NCBI RefSeq assembly: GCF_016858305.2
Contig: NZ_CP074436.1
Location: forward strand, 1,756,001 to 1,820,000
Direction of reading: 5' to 3'
Origin: Polaribacter sp. Q13
GTDB taxonomy: Bacteria > Bacteroidota > Bacteroidia > Flavobacteriales > Flavobacteriaceae
DNA length: 64,000 nucleotides
How positions within the stretch are numbered: position 1 is the stretch's first letter; every line of letters starts with the position of its first letter. The notes beneath the pieces were generated by a model. That model saw nothing but the letters and a program-made list of their open reading frames with translations. It was not told the origin of the DNA and did no database searches. The position numbers and the translations under genes were made by a program. Shown one piece after another: positions 8,823 to 17,789 of the stretch.

Positions 8823-9749
8823 TTACCAGCGTTTCTTTTTTGATGAAAAACTTGAATTATTTCTTTTACTTTTTGGTGATGATTTTCTAAAAGAAGCACT
8901 TTTTTTATTAAAATCGTTTTTAGTTGGAGCTGTTTTTTTCTTAGAAACTTGCTTTTTAGGTTTGTCTTTAACCGCAGATGCTTCTTGGGTTTTAGAGGAT
9001 GTAGAAATCATTTTATTAATTTCTTTCATTTCTTCTTCTGTTAATTCTCGCCAATCTCCTGCTTGTAGATAACCAAGTTCTACATTCATTATTCTAGTAC
9101 GTTTTAACTTGGTTACTTCGTAATCTAAGTATTCGCACATTCTTCTAATTTGACGATTTAAGCCTTGCGTTAAAACAATTTTAAAGATTTTATCACTTAC
9201 TTTTTCTACAAAACATTTTTTGGTTACAGTGCCTAAAATAGGAATCCCATTCCCCATTTTATCAATAAAATCGTCGGAGATAGATTTGTCTACAGAAACA
9301 AAATATTCTTTCTCGTGATTGTTACCAGCTCGTAAAATTTTATTTACGATATCTCCATCATTTGTTAAAAAAATTAAACCTTCAGACGGTTTGTCTAAAC
9401 GCCCAATAGGGAATAATCTTTCTGGGTAATTAACGTGTTTTACAATGTTATTTGGTTCTCTATCATCGGTGGTAGAAACAATACCCACCGGCTTATTTAA
9501 GGCAATATATAGCGTAACGTTTTTAGGTTCTACTAATCGTCCATCTAATTTAACAACGTCTTTTTTAGCAACTCTGTTTCCTAATTGCGTTGGTTTACCA
9601 TTGATGGTAACTCTACCTTCATTTATAAATTTTTCTGCTTCTCTACGAGAGCACATACCAGATGAACTGATATATTTATTAAGGTTTGTAGATTTTTGAT
9701 TTGTAGTATCCAAAAGAAAATATTTTTGCGCTAAAATACAACATTTCAT
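8823..9749 (-). CDS. rluF: 23S rRNA pseudouridine synthase, RluF type
   Basis: A 308-residue enzyme of the RsuA/RluB/RluF family. An S4 RNA-binding domain (about 23-75, [20 protein letters not shown]) precedes the synthase domain, whose catalytic aspartate lies in the motif [13 protein letters not shown]. The strings [24 protein letters not shown] and [16 protein letters not shown] favour RluF (U2604) over RluB or RsuA. The C-terminal 55 residues are a Lys/Ser-rich, probably disordered tail. The first 22 residues before the S4 domain look unusual, but no better ATG exists, so translation could begin at an internal TTG. It follows the outer-membrane protein gene by 60 bp. Confidence 0.9.
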   Translation of the reverse strand: MKCCILAQKYFLLDTTNQKSTNLNKYISSSGMCSRREAEKFINEGRVTINGKPTQLGNRVAKKDVVKLDGRLVEPKNVTLYIALNKPVGIVSTTDDREPNNIVKHVNYPERLFPIGRLDKPSEGLIFLTNDGDIVNKILRAGNNHEKEYFVSVDKSISDDFIDKMGNGIPILGTVTKKCFVEKVSDKIFKIVLTQGLNRQIRRMCEYLDYEVTKLKRTRIMNVELGYLQAGDWRELTEEEMKEINKMISTSSKTQEASAVKDKPKKQVSKKKTAPTKNDFNKKSASFRKSSPKSKRNNSSFSSKKKRW

Positions 9750-9751
9750 TC

Positions 9752-9775
9752 ACAAGGAGTTTAATCGCCTTGTTG
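9752..9775. repeat. Small palindrome upstream of rluF
   Basis: ACAAGG at about 9753-9758 and CCTTGT at about 9769-9774 form a six-base stem just before the rluF start. It may be a weak attenuator or a degenerate copy of the CCTTGT-type repeats seen elsewhere. Confidence 0.3.
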
Positions 9776-9809
9776 AAAATTAAATTTCTATTGTACTAAA
9801 ATTACAACA

Positions 9810-11054
9810 CTAATCTATTTTCTTTTTATTAAACCATTTACCAACAAAGTTTAGGTTTAAAGTTATTTTATGAAATTTCTCTTGAATTAAATTGTTATCT
9901 AAAGTACCTTCTCTACCATAAGAATAAGAAATATTAAAATTATCGTTGCTATACTTTTTCATTGGTAAACCTAAACCAAAAGACACAAAATAACTATCTA
10001 TTTGTTGGTTAGAAATCTTTAGAAAACCTGTATTATAATTAAAACCAGCTCTATATTTTATATTAGACCAATAATTATATTTTTTTGATGAAGACACATA
10101 TTCTACCCCTACTGCATAGATAGATTGATCTGCATAACTTTCGTTATTTTGTGGTTGAGAAGTATCACTCCAAAGTAATTTTCGGTAATCTAAACTCGTC
10201 GTAATTTTTTTATTGATCACAGATGTAATTCCTACTCCGTAAGAAAACGGAAGTTCGAAATTATCTAGGTCATTTTCAACTTCATTTTCAATAGCAATTG
10301 AGGTTCCACTAGATGACGTTTTATAAGAAGTTCTTGTTTGCGTTCCTCCTAAAGATGAAGGCAATTCTAAGGTACCGCCAATAGTAGTTTCTACACCTTT
10401 AATTGCTGGTAATTTATATTGCAATCCTGTTTTTAACTTTACGCCTCCATAATAATTTTGGTCGCTAATAGAAACCAAAGAACCTGCATAGGCTAAACTT
10501 TCTTGATTTATAGAGCCAAAAAGAAAAGCGACATCTACCCCTAAAGATAAATTTTTAATCACTTTAAACCCCGTAGATATATAAAATTTATTTAAACCTC
10601 CTTCTCCTGTTACTCTTGTAATATAGGTGTCTGCAGAACCTTCAATGGCATTTTCTATATCAATATTATAACCTGTTTTTGTATACGGAAGTAAACCAAC
10701 ACTCATACCCCAACCTTGTTTTATTGGAAATGCAATTGCAATGTGAGAAATGTTACCATTGCTAGTACTTTCACTTATACTTTTGGTTTTTAAGGTAGAA
10801 TATGTTCCGTTTAAACCAAACTCATATAAAAAAGACTTTGGTAAAATACCACTTAAACTAGCTGGATTAAATAAATTTATTTCAAACGGATTAGCTTGTG
10901 CAATACCTGTGTTACCTAACCCTGTTAAACCTCCTGTGGCTGTTTTATTTTCTACTCCTAAACCAAATAAAGAATAAGGTGTATTTGAATTACTTTGAGC
11001 AAATAAAGAATGTACAGAAGCGACCAATACTATTAATAATATCTTATTTTTCAT
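9810..11054 (-). CDS. Outer-membrane beta-barrel protein (OmpP1/FadL-like)
   Basis: A 414-residue protein with a cleavable signal peptide (KILLIVLVASVHSLFAQ, cut near residue 20). It has the look of a 14-strand barrel: alternating aromatic strands, an N-terminal NTPYSLFGLG, and a GLGNTGIAQANPFEINLFNP block typical of FadL/OmpP1-like proteins with an N-terminal plug. The last strand is not followed by a C-terminal Phe but by a short lysine tail. The substrate is unknown. It starts 1 bp after the stop of the DUF4270 lipoprotein gene, so the two form an operon; this pairing suggests they work together at the outer membrane. Confidence 0.75.
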   Translation of the reverse strand: MKNKILLIVLVASVHSLFAQSNSNTPYSLFGLGVENKTATGGLTGLGNTGIAQANPFEINLFNPASLSGILPKSFLYEFGLNGTYSTLKTKSISESTSNGNISHIAIAFPIKQGWGMSVGLLPYTKTGYNIDIENAIEGSADTYITRVTGEGGLNKFYISTGFKVIKNLSLGVDVAFLFGSINQESLAYAGSLVSISDQNYYGGVKLKTGLQYKLPAIKGVETTIGGTLELPSSLGGTQTRTSYKTSSSGTSIAIENEVENDLDNFELPFSYGVGITSVINKKITTSLDYRKLLWSDTSQPQNNESYADQSIYAVGVEYVSSSKKYNYWSNIKYRAGFNYNTGFLKISNQQIDSYFVSFGLGLPMKKYSNDNFNISYSYGREGTLDNNLIQEKFHKITLNLNFVGKWFNKKKID

Positions 11055-11055
11055 C

Positions 11056-12378
11056 TTAATAGTTTAAATATTTTACTGATAATTTTATCTCTTTATTTGT
11101 ACTTGCATTATTTTCTATCACCAAATTGTTTACTTCTTTTGAATAGTTTGGATATTGAATCATTAAAGCATAATTTAAATCGGTCTCTGAATTTAAAATT
11201 TGTTCTACAAAACCACTTAAATTAACCCTGTAATGCGTGTCTTCATTAAATTCATATGTATCTTCTACCAAAATAGCAGAAGCTGTATTGCCGTCTATAT
11301 CTGTAAGTTGCTGTATAATTCTATTTTTATGATCTACAACATAAACCAACAAAGATTCTGGTAAAGGATTGTCATCATTATAAGTTCTTTTTAATGGATT
11401 AAACGTTAGTTCGGCACTTAAAGTAGATGCATTTTCATACAGTTCAGCAAGTCTTTTAATAGAAGGCATTTCTATTCTAGCTGTAATTCCAGATCCTCCC
11501 TGAGCAAATAATAAATTATCTGTACTTGTACTTAATTTAATTTCTTCTCCATCTTCAAATTCACCTACAATGGTATTAGATAAATTTGTTTTTATTTCGT
11601 TAAACTGTTGTGTGGCAGATGAAATTACAAAATCTATATAATAATCATTATCTTCACTATCATCATCTTTTATAGAGTAATACAACCTCATACTAGAGTT
11701 TCCTACAGTACTTGCTGTAGTTTGTACATTAAAACCTAAAACATGGCTATTTACAGAAGTATCTGGCGCTATTACCAATCCTTTAAAATACTGTAAAAAA
11801 TCGTCTGTGTTATTAATATCATTATCTACTATTTTATTAAAAATATCTTCTCCTAAAACATCATCCATTTTAACAAATAAAGAATCTGTAGATTTATTTG
11901 GTCTTGGCGTAAATGACAGTTGCCCTAAAATTGCAGGGTCAAAAGCTAAGGAAGAAGTATTGTAAAAACTAGTAGCATCATCTGCGGGCGCTACCGTTTC
12001 TTTTATTCTATGTAATGTGTATGTTTGTACTTTAGTTGTATCACCATAATAGTAGTTATCATAATTTAAAACCATACCTATAGAGTCATACACGGCATCT
12101 GTACTTATAGAAAAACTAGAGGTAATTAATTGTAAATAAGATTTTGCAGATATACTCCCTAATTTTTCATCAACAACATTACCAACTAAAATTCTATTGG
12201 TACCAGAAGTAATTAAAGAGTCTAATTTAAAAGTCCCTGCTTTTATAGAAAAGGTATCTATTACTCTAACTTGAATGTTGTTTTCAATAAAATCGCTTCC
12301 TACTTCATAAGTAGTATCATCTGTAGCACAAGATGCTAAAAAAACAATACCTATAACACCAAAAATTAAATACTTCAT
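11056..12378 (-). CDS. DUF4270 family lipoprotein
   Basis: A 440-residue lipoprotein precursor with lipobox FLASC and lipidated Cys17, then the DUF4270 signature near the start (YEVGSDFIENNIQVRVIDTF) and repeated beta-strand motifs such as LVGNVVDEKLGSISAKSYLQ. DUF4270 proteins are a Bacteroidota-specific group of unknown function, probably held at the cell surface or periplasm. The gene is first in a two-gene operon with the barrel protein and has the best promoter in this region, a TTG and TAnnTTTG pair 15-43 bp upstream. Confidence 0.85.
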   Translation of the reverse strand: MKYLIFGVIGIVFLASCATDDTTYEVGSDFIENNIQVRVIDTFSIKAGTFKLDSLITSGTNRILVGNVVDEKLGSISAKSYLQLITSSFSISTDAVYDSIGMVLNYDNYYYGDTTKVQTYTLHRIKETVAPADDATSFYNTSSLAFDPAILGQLSFTPRPNKSTDSLFVKMDDVLGEDIFNKIVDNDINNTDDFLQYFKGLVIAPDTSVNSHVLGFNVQTTASTVGNSSMRLYYSIKDDDSEDNDYYIDFVISSATQQFNEIKTNLSNTIVGEFEDGEEIKLSTSTDNLLFAQGGSGITARIEMPSIKRLAELYENASTLSAELTFNPLKRTYNDDNPLPESLLVYVVDHKNRIIQQLTDIDGNTASAILVEDTYEFNEDTHYRVNLSGFVEQILNSETDLNYALMIQYPNYSKEVNNLVIENNASTNKEIKLSVKYLNY

Positions 12379-12392
12379 TTTACTTTTTCAAG

Positions 12393-12421
12393 CAAAAATA
12401 TTAGGGTGGTTAACATAACAA
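12393..12421 (-). promoter_or_regulatory. Bacteroidota-type promoter of the DUF4270 operon
   Basis: On the minus strand a TTG (12421-12419) is followed after 18 bp by TATTTTTG (12400-12393), matching TTG-N17-23-TAnnTTTG. The -7 box ends 14 bp before the ATG, implying a very short leader. Confidence 0.65.
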
Positions 12422-12584
12422 ATCATAAAATATATAAACAGTCTTTTTTTATAGACTTACCACTATAAAACACCGTTAAACACAATAATTAACACCTTTT
12501 AAGAAAATTAACATTTGGTTTACATGTTTATCTATAAAATACCCTTGTTTGTCTATTTTGTACTGTTAGTCATTTATTAGCTTT

Positions 12585-12592
12585 TAAGTTTG
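12585..12592 (+). promoter_or_regulatory. Probable -7 promoter element of the Kelch lipoprotein gene
   Basis: TAAGTTTG matches TAnnTTTG. The initiation site would be near 12598, leaving 11 nt of leader to the ATG at 12609 or 29 nt to the ATG at 12627. The nearest TTG box is 24 bp upstream, a wide spacing. Confidence 0.45.
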
Positions 12593-12608
12593 CCCAATAA
12601 TTAAGCAA

Positions 12609-13646
12609 ATGAATAAATTAAATCTAATGAGAAAAACAAATTTAATACAAAAAAGTAGTGTGCTGTTTTTAGCAGCATTGCTAATGTCTCTATTTTTTAT
12701 AGGATGTAGTAGTGATGACGATGATGATGAATACGGAAACTGGGTAGAAAGTTCTACTTTTGATGGAGATTCTAGAGCAAACGCTGTCAGTTTTACCATT
12801 GGTAATAAAGGATATTTAGTAACAGGTTATGATGGTGATGATTATTTAACCGATACTTGGGAGTATAATTCTGATAGTGATTATTGGGTAAAAAAAGCTG
12901 ATTTTCCTGGTGTTGCCAGAAGTGGAGCTGTAGGTTTTGCCATTAATGGAAAAGGATATTTAGGTACCGGATTTAATGGTGAACTTGATGTAGAAGAACT
13001 AAAAGATTTTTGGGAATATGACCCAACTACAGATTCTTGGACTCAAAAAGCAGATTTTGCAGGAACAGCAAGATATGCTGCTATTGGTTTTTCTATTGGT
13101 AATGACGGTTATATTGGTACTGGTTACGATGGAAGCGAGCAAAAAGATTTCTGGAAATACGATGTTGCTTCAGATTCTTGGGAACAGTCTGTTGGTTTTG
13201 GTGGACAAAAACGTAAGAATGCTTCTGTTTTTAAAATTGATGAAGTTGCTTATATTGGTTTAGGTCTTCATAACGGAGCTTACGAAGAAGATTTTTATTC
13301 TTTTAATGGTACTACTTGGACACGTTTAACAGATTTAGATGACGATGATGATGATGACGATGATTTTGACACTCGCTTAAGTAATGGTGTTGCATTTTCT
13401 TTAGAAGGAAAAGGATATGTAACAACAGGAATCTCTGGTTCTATAACTACAAATGCTTGGGAATACACTCCATCTACAGATACTTGGGATGAATTACCTG
13501 TATTTGAAGGTTCTGCAAGACAAGATGCTTCTGCTTTTACTTTTGATACTAAAGCCTTTGTTTTAATGGGTAGAAGTAGTAGTAGTTATTATTTTGATGA
13601 TGTTTGGGAATTTAAACCCAACGAATTAGAAAATGAAGATGATTAA
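12609..13646 (+). CDS. Kelch-repeat lipoprotein
   Basis: A secreted beta-propeller protein of 345 residues; an alternative start at 12627 gives a cleaner 26-residue signal. The lipobox FFIGC ends with lipidated Cys followed by SSDDDDDE, an acidic stretch after the lipid anchor that is common in surface-exposed lipoproteins of this phylum. The rest is about five to six Kelch-like blades, each with a GY(L/I)GTGY-type glycine pair and a closing W-(E/K)Y or W-x-K strand, for example near 70-105, 120-150, 165-195 and 265-320. A run of nine aspartates near 244-252 sits in one inter-strand loop. The ligand is unknown. It faces away from the DUF4270 operon, and a hairpin follows it. Confidence 0.82.
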   Translation: MNKLNLMRKTNLIQKSSVLFLAALLMSLFFIGCSSDDDDDEYGNWVESSTFDGDSRANAVSFTIGNKGYLVTGYDGDDYLTDTWEYNSDSDYWVKKADFPGVARSGAVGFAINGKGYLGTGFNGELDVEELKDFWEYDPTTDSWTQKADFAGTARYAAIGFSIGNDGYIGTGYDGSEQKDFWKYDVASDSWEQSVGFGGQKRKNASVFKIDEVAYIGLGLHNGAYEEDFYSFNGTTWTRLTDLDDDDDDDDDFDTRLSNGVAFSLEGKGYVTTGISGSITTNAWEYTPSTDTWDELPVFEGSARQDASAFTFDTKAFVLMGRSSSSYYFDDVWEFKPNELENEDD

Positions 13647-13673
13647 TACCTCTTTATTTTAAGAATACATTTT

Positions 13674-13727
13674 AAGATTGAGAATTAGATTACTACTAAA
13701 ATAGGAACCTAGTTTTCAATCTTTTTT
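13674..13727 (+). terminator. Possible terminator after the Kelch gene
   Basis: AAGATTGA at 13674-13681 pairs with TCAATCTT at 13716-13723 around a 34-nt loop and is followed by TTTT. The large loop lowers confidence. Confidence 0.45.
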
Positions 13728-13775
13728 GTGATAAAAACAACAATTTGTTGGGAGACTTTTAAGAAACATCTAGTC

Positions 13776-13783
13776 TAATTTTG
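13776..13783 (+). promoter_or_regulatory. Probable -7 element for the LytS/LytTR operon
   Basis: TAATTTTG (TAnnTTTG) lies 13 bp before the histidine-kinase ATG, with a TTG at 13748-13750 as a distant -33 candidate. Confidence 0.45.
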
Positions 13784-13796
13784 CATTTGTTAAACA

Positions 13797-14840
13797 ATGA
13801 AAACATTGAGTCCTTTATTAAAAAAAACAAACACCACTATTATTGTCCATTGTCTTATATGGATTTTCTTTTTGGTGATAACCGCTATTCAATCTTATGC
13901 TCGGTTTAGTATCATTCCGAATGAGTTTTATATTTTAAACTTTACCTTTATCGCTGTTTTTTATTTAAATTATTTAGTTCTTATTCCCTATTTTTTACTG
14001 AATAAAAAGATTATTTTATACCTTATTATTTCCTTAGGAATTATATTTTCTATAATTTTTATGATGCAATATTTCTTAAGATTCTCTTTAAAACCACCTT
14101 TTGCTCAAGAAGGTTTTAATACTAACTTTCGCAGACCTAGAGATCATAATTTCAATTTAAGACCTTCAATTTTATTATTAATGTTCTTTGCGTTAAGTAC
14201 TTGTACAAAACTAGTTGCAGAATGGTATAAATCTGAAAAAGAAAGAACTCTTGTAGCTTCACAAAAAGTAAATTCAGAATTATCCTTTTTAAAAGCACAA
14301 TTAAATCCTCATTTTTTATTCAATACTTTAAATAGTATTTACTCTTTAGCAAACAAAAAATCTGATGATACCACAGTAGCTATTGTTACCCTTTCGGAAC
14401 TTATGCGATACATGATTTACGAAGCCAATGAAGAGTTTATTTCTTTAGAGAAAGAAATAGAATACGTAAAAAACTATATCTCTTTACAGTTATTACGTTT
14501 AAAAGATTCTAGCGGTGTAAAAATTAATATTCATGGTAATTTAAACTATAAAATAGAACCTTTATTACTTATTTCCTTTATTGAAAATGCATTTAAATAC
14601 GGAACAGATTATAAAGGAAAAACGGATATTACTATTAAAATTTATACCAATAATGATCAATTGAATTTAGAAGTTTACAATTTAGCATCACTACAAAACA
14701 CCTTAAATAAAGATTCTGGTATTGGTTTAGAAAACATACAAAATAGATTGAATTTATTATATCCAAATACACATACTCTAGAGATTACAAATACAAAAAA
14801 ATCATTTGAAGTAAACTTAAAAATCAACTTAAAAAAATAA
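13797..14840 (+). CDS. LytS-type sensor histidine kinase
   Basis: A 347-residue membrane kinase. Four hydrophobic helices fill the N-terminus (about 17-40, 45-65, 72-95, 122-142) and leave little periplasmic domain. The His_kinase domain follows: LKAQLNPHFLFNTLNSIYSL contains phospho-acceptor His172, and a HATPase_c-like region carries the N box IENAFKYG and the G box SGIGLENIQNRL. This is the histidine kinase class that pairs with LytTR regulators; the stimulus is unknown. The response-regulator gene begins 3 bp after its stop. Confidence 0.93.
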   Translation: MKTLSPLLKKTNTTIIVHCLIWIFFLVITAIQSYARFSIIPNEFYILNFTFIAVFYLNYLVLIPYFLLNKKIILYLIISLGIIFSIIFMMQYFLRFSLKPPFAQEGFNTNFRRPRDHNFNLRPSILLLMFFALSTCTKLVAEWYKSEKERTLVASQKVNSELSFLKAQLNPHFLFNTLNSIYSLANKKSDDTTVAIVTLSELMRYMIYEANEEFISLEKEIEYVKNYISLQLLRLKDSSGVKINIHGNLNYKIEPLLLISFIENAFKYGTDYKGKTDITIKIYTNNDQLNLEVYNLASLQNTLNKDSGIGLENIQNRLNLLYPNTHTLEITNTKKSFEVNLKINLKK

Positions 14841-14843
14841 AAA

Positions 14844-15551
14844 ATGAAGTGTATAATTATTGATGATGAACCATTGGCTCTAGAATTATTAGAAGACTTT
14901 ATTTCTAAAGTTCCGTTTTTAGAATTGGTTGGCTCTTGCTCTAATGGTTTTGAAGCATCAACCATCTTACAATCTCAAAAAATAGATTTAATATTTACAG
15001 ACATCGAAATGCCAGATTTTTCTGGAATCGATTTTATAAAATCGTTAGACAACAAACCGCTGTTTATCTTCACAACCGCATACTCTCATTATGCCGTAGA
15101 AGGTTTTAATTTAAATGCCATAGATTACCTAGTAAAACCAATCCCTTTTCATCGGTTTTTAAAAGCAGCTACAAGGGCACAAAATTTACTGCAATCTAAA
15201 AATGAAGAAGAAACACTTAGTGTAAATAAAGAAGCTAATCAAGAATTTATTTTTGTGAAATCTGAATATGAAAATTTAAAAATAAACTTAGCAGATATAA
15301 AATATATTGAGTCTTTAAAAGATTATATTAAAATTCATACCAATAGAGAAAAACCTATTCTAACACTTAGTAGTCTTAAGAATTTTGAAGAAAAATTAGG
15401 GAAGGTAAATTTTATCCGTGTACATAAATCCTTTATTGTTTCTTTAAAACATATTTATTCTGTGCAAAGAAATAGAATTATAATTGATGATAACTGGATT
15501 CCGATTGGTTTAAACTATAGAGACGAATTTATCAAAAAAATTGAAAATTAA
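14844..15551 (+). CDS. LytTR-family response regulator
   Basis: A 235-residue two-domain regulator. The receiver domain (1-120) has the acidic pocket IIDDEP (Asp7, Asp8), phosphorylatable Asp53 in FTDIEMPDFSG, and Lys103 in YLVKPI. The C-terminal half (130-235) is a LytTR DNA-binding domain with YIESLKDYIKIHT and FIRVHKSFIVSL. It should be phosphorylated by the adjacent LytS-type kinase and bind direct-repeat operators; no target operator can be read here. The gene converges on the AlkB-like gene, with only 28 bp between stops. Confidence 0.95.
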   Translation: MKCIIIDDEPLALELLEDFISKVPFLELVGSCSNGFEASTILQSQKIDLIFTDIEMPDFSGIDFIKSLDNKPLFIFTTAYSHYAVEGFNLNAIDYLVKPIPFHRFLKAATRAQNLLQSKNEEETLSVNKEANQEFIFVKSEYENLKINLADIKYIESLKDYIKIHTNREKPILTLSSLKNFEEKLGKVNFIRVHKSFIVSLKHIYSVQRNRIIIDDNWIPIGLNYRDEFIKKIEN

Positions 15552-15579
15552 CAGAACCTTTTAAAATTCATATAGAAAA

Positions 15580-16197
15580 TTACATTTCTATACTTCTAAA
15601 AGTCAAATTTATTCTAGGCGAGTTTACTTTTTTTGTAGGCGGTAATCTGTGCAACCAATTGGTTTGTGTCCCTTTTTTCATCACCAATAAACTTCCGTTT
15701 TCTAAAATAACATCTATTCTTTGCTTGTTCTCTTTATGTTTAAAAGAAAATTTACGTTCTGCGCCTAAAGACAAAGAAGCTATGGCACCATCTTTCTTTA
15801 GCATTTTTTCTCCGTCGGAATGATACGCCATTCCTTCATCTCCAGAATGGTATAAATTTAACAAACAAGAATTATAGGTTTCCCCACTCTCCTGCTCTAC
15901 TATTTCTTTAAGGGCTAACAATTCTTTAGTAAAAATATTTGCAGTTTTTGTTACTTTAGAATAGGTATAAGAATACTCCGATTCTCCATACCAAGCTACT
16001 TTTCTTTTCGTAAGTATCTTTTTACCAAAAATAATTGCTTCATCATTTTTAAAGTTGATAGTTTTCATTAATTTTTGATAATAGAACATACATTGTTTTT
16101 TATCTAGAATCAATCCATGATAATTTGTAATGCCATCAAAAGGTAAAACATTAACTATTTTTTCTGAAGAAAATAAATCCATTAAATAAAAATACAA
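15580..16197 (-). CDS. AlkB-like 2-oxoglutarate/Fe(II) dioxygenase (alkylated DNA repair)
   Basis: A 205-residue protein of the AlkB family, nearer the AlkB homologue 2/3 type than E. coli AlkB. The iron ligands are visible as His126 and Asp128 in YHSDGEK and His183 in WLHRLPP; RINLTFR supplies the 2-oxoglutarate-binding arginines (Arg195, Arg201). NSCLLNLYHSGDEGMAYHSD is a strong family string. It should oxidatively remove methyl groups such as 1-methyladenine and 3-methylcytosine from DNA or RNA. The first five residues before Met6 may not be translated. No ada or other adaptive-response gene is adjacent. Confidence 0.93.
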   Translation of the reverse strand: MYFYLMDLFSSEKIVNVLPFDGITNYHGLILDKKQCMFYYQKLMKTINFKNDEAIIFGKKILTKRKVAWYGESEYSYTYSKVTKTANIFTKELLALKEIVEQESGETYNSCLLNLYHSGDEGMAYHSDGEKMLKKDGAIASLSLGAERKFSFKHKENKQRIDVILENGSLLVMKKGTQTNWLHRLPPTKKVNSPRINLTFRSIEM

Positions 16198-16250
16198 TTT
16201 TAACTTGAATTGATTACTTTTAAAAAGTCTAAAAAAAAACGATAATTTAT

Positions 16251-17129
16251 ATGCACAATAACTTGATAATATTAGCTGGCGGAGCTTCTTCTAGAATGAA
16301 AAAACCAGCAACTTCTAAAACCATAAATTCTGATGAAACTACACAAGCAAACAACAGAAGTAAAAGTTTAATTAGTTTAGATAATACAGGAAGACCTGTA
16401 TTAGATTATCTGTTATATAATGCAAAAAAAGCGGGTTATAAAAACATCTATATTGTTATCAACGAAAAAGGTGTTTTGTTTAAAGAGTTCTACGGAAGTA
16501 AAGAGAAAAATAACGATTTTAATGGATTAAACATTTCTTTTCCCATACAATATATTCCAAAAGACAGAGTAAAACCTTTTGGAACTGCAGACGCTCTTTT
16601 GCAGGCAGTAGAGCAATTCCCTGAATTGAATAAGCAATTTTATACAGTTTGTAATAGTGATAATTTATATTCTACCGAAGCATTAAATTTACTTAGAATA
16701 ACTGAACATAAAAATGCATTTATCAGTTACAATAGAGACACATTAGAATTTCCGCTAGAGCGAATTTCTAAATTTGCATTGACAAAATTAAATGAGAACA
16801 ACGAACTCATTCGCATTCTTGAAAAACCTTCAGAAACAGAAGTGCCTAATTTTTATGATAGAGATAAAAAGTTAAGAGTAAGTATGAACATTTTTAAGTT
16901 TGATGGAAAAGAGTTTTATCCCTTTTTAAAAAATTGTCCTGTACATCCTATTAGAAATGAAAAAGAAATGCAAACTTCACTTTTAAATTACATTACAAAA
17001 ACCAATAATAAAGTTGTAGGAATTCCACTTTCAGAGCACGTACCAGACTTATCTTCTAAAGATGATATTGCTACTGTAAAAGCCTATTTAAAAAAACATT
17101 ATACAACCTTAGATTGGAGTTCTATTTAA
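16251..17129 (+). CDS. Nucleotidyltransferase (NTP_transferase family)
   Basis: A 292-residue Rossmann-like enzyme of the sugar-phosphate nucleotidyltransferase superfamily. The nucleotide-binding signature LAGGASSRMKKP is at 8-19, although a 25-residue insertion rich in Asn/Thr/Ser follows before the usual lysine region. The second acidic site appears as VCNSDN (about 143-148) in place of the usual GD. AILEKP-type chemistry is echoed in IRILEKPSE (about 187-195). The substrate sugar is not identifiable. A strong terminator lies just downstream. Confidence 0.75.
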   Translation: MHNNLIILAGGASSRMKKPATSKTINSDETTQANNRSKSLISLDNTGRPVLDYLLYNAKKAGYKNIYIVINEKGVLFKEFYGSKEKNNDFNGLNISFPIQYIPKDRVKPFGTADALLQAVEQFPELNKQFYTVCNSDNLYSTEALNLLRITEHKNAFISYNRDTLEFPLERISKFALTKLNENNELIRILEKPSETEVPNFYDRDKKLRVSMNIFKFDGKEFYPFLKNCPVHPIRNEKEMQTSLLNYITKTNNKVVGIPLSEHVPDLSSKDDIATVKAYLKKHYTTLDWSSI

Positions 17130-17143
17130 ACCTAAAAGACCTT

Positions 17144-17187
17144 AAAAAAGAAGGGTTCAACAATAATTTGTTGAACCCTTCTTTTTT
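17144..17187. terminator. Strong bidirectional terminator after the nucleotidyltransferase gene
   Basis: A 16-bp stem (AAGAAGGGTTCAACAA and its complement) with a 4-nt loop, preceded by an A run and followed by a T run. It can serve both this gene and the OmpA-like remnant that ends at 17205 on the other strand. Confidence 0.92.
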
Positions 17188-17204
17188 AAATCTATTTTAT
17201 AATA

Positions 17205-17789
17205 CTATTTAATAGCTTCTGGATTTAATATTACAAATTCCGTTCTTCTGTTTAACTGATGCTCTGCTTCAGAACATTTAACATCATTAGAACATTTGTT
17301 TACCAATTGCGTTTCTCCATATCCCTTACCAGTTATATTAGAAGCATTAACACCTCTCGCTATTAACCAAGCTAATGATGATTGAGCTCTTCTTTCAGAT
17401 AATGCCATATTATAATCGTCTGGAGCTCTACTATCGGTATGAGAACCTAATTTAATCTTCAATTCTGGATATTTTCTCATAATTCTAGCAACTTTTTCTA
17501 GTTCTATTGCTGCATCCCGACGAATAAATGATTTATCTAAATCAAAATAAATTGGGTTGATTGCAATCATTAAAAGTCCTCGGATTCTTACAAATTCACT
17601 TTCTTTTAAATTAAGGCCTAAAGTTAATTCTAAACTAGCTTCATTATCAGTTATAAATTGTTCTGAATCTTCGGTATAATAGACAAAATGGTTGGTAAAA
17701 TCTTCCTTATCCCTTTTGTTTATTAGCTTTGAGGCAAACCAAAGGTTTTGAATAAAAAAAATGTAAATTTTGTGATAGTTTAAACACAC
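17205..17789 (-). pseudogene. C-terminal remnant of an OmpA-family protein, truncated by an insertion sequence
   Basis: The open frame has 194 codons, but only those from 17681 leftward are native: the first 36 codons (17789-17682) lie inside the neighbouring insertion sequence. The native part is the peptidoglycan-binding OmpA C-terminal domain: PIYFDLDKSFIRRDAA, SHTDSRAPDDYNMALSERRA, TGKGYGETQLVNKC and EHQLNRRTEF, the flavobacterial version usually attached to N-terminal TPR and PD40 repeats. Signal peptide and N-terminal repeats are gone, and no continuation is found on the far side of the element, so adjacent DNA was probably deleted. The fragment is unlikely to be exported or functional. 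Confidence 0.85.
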
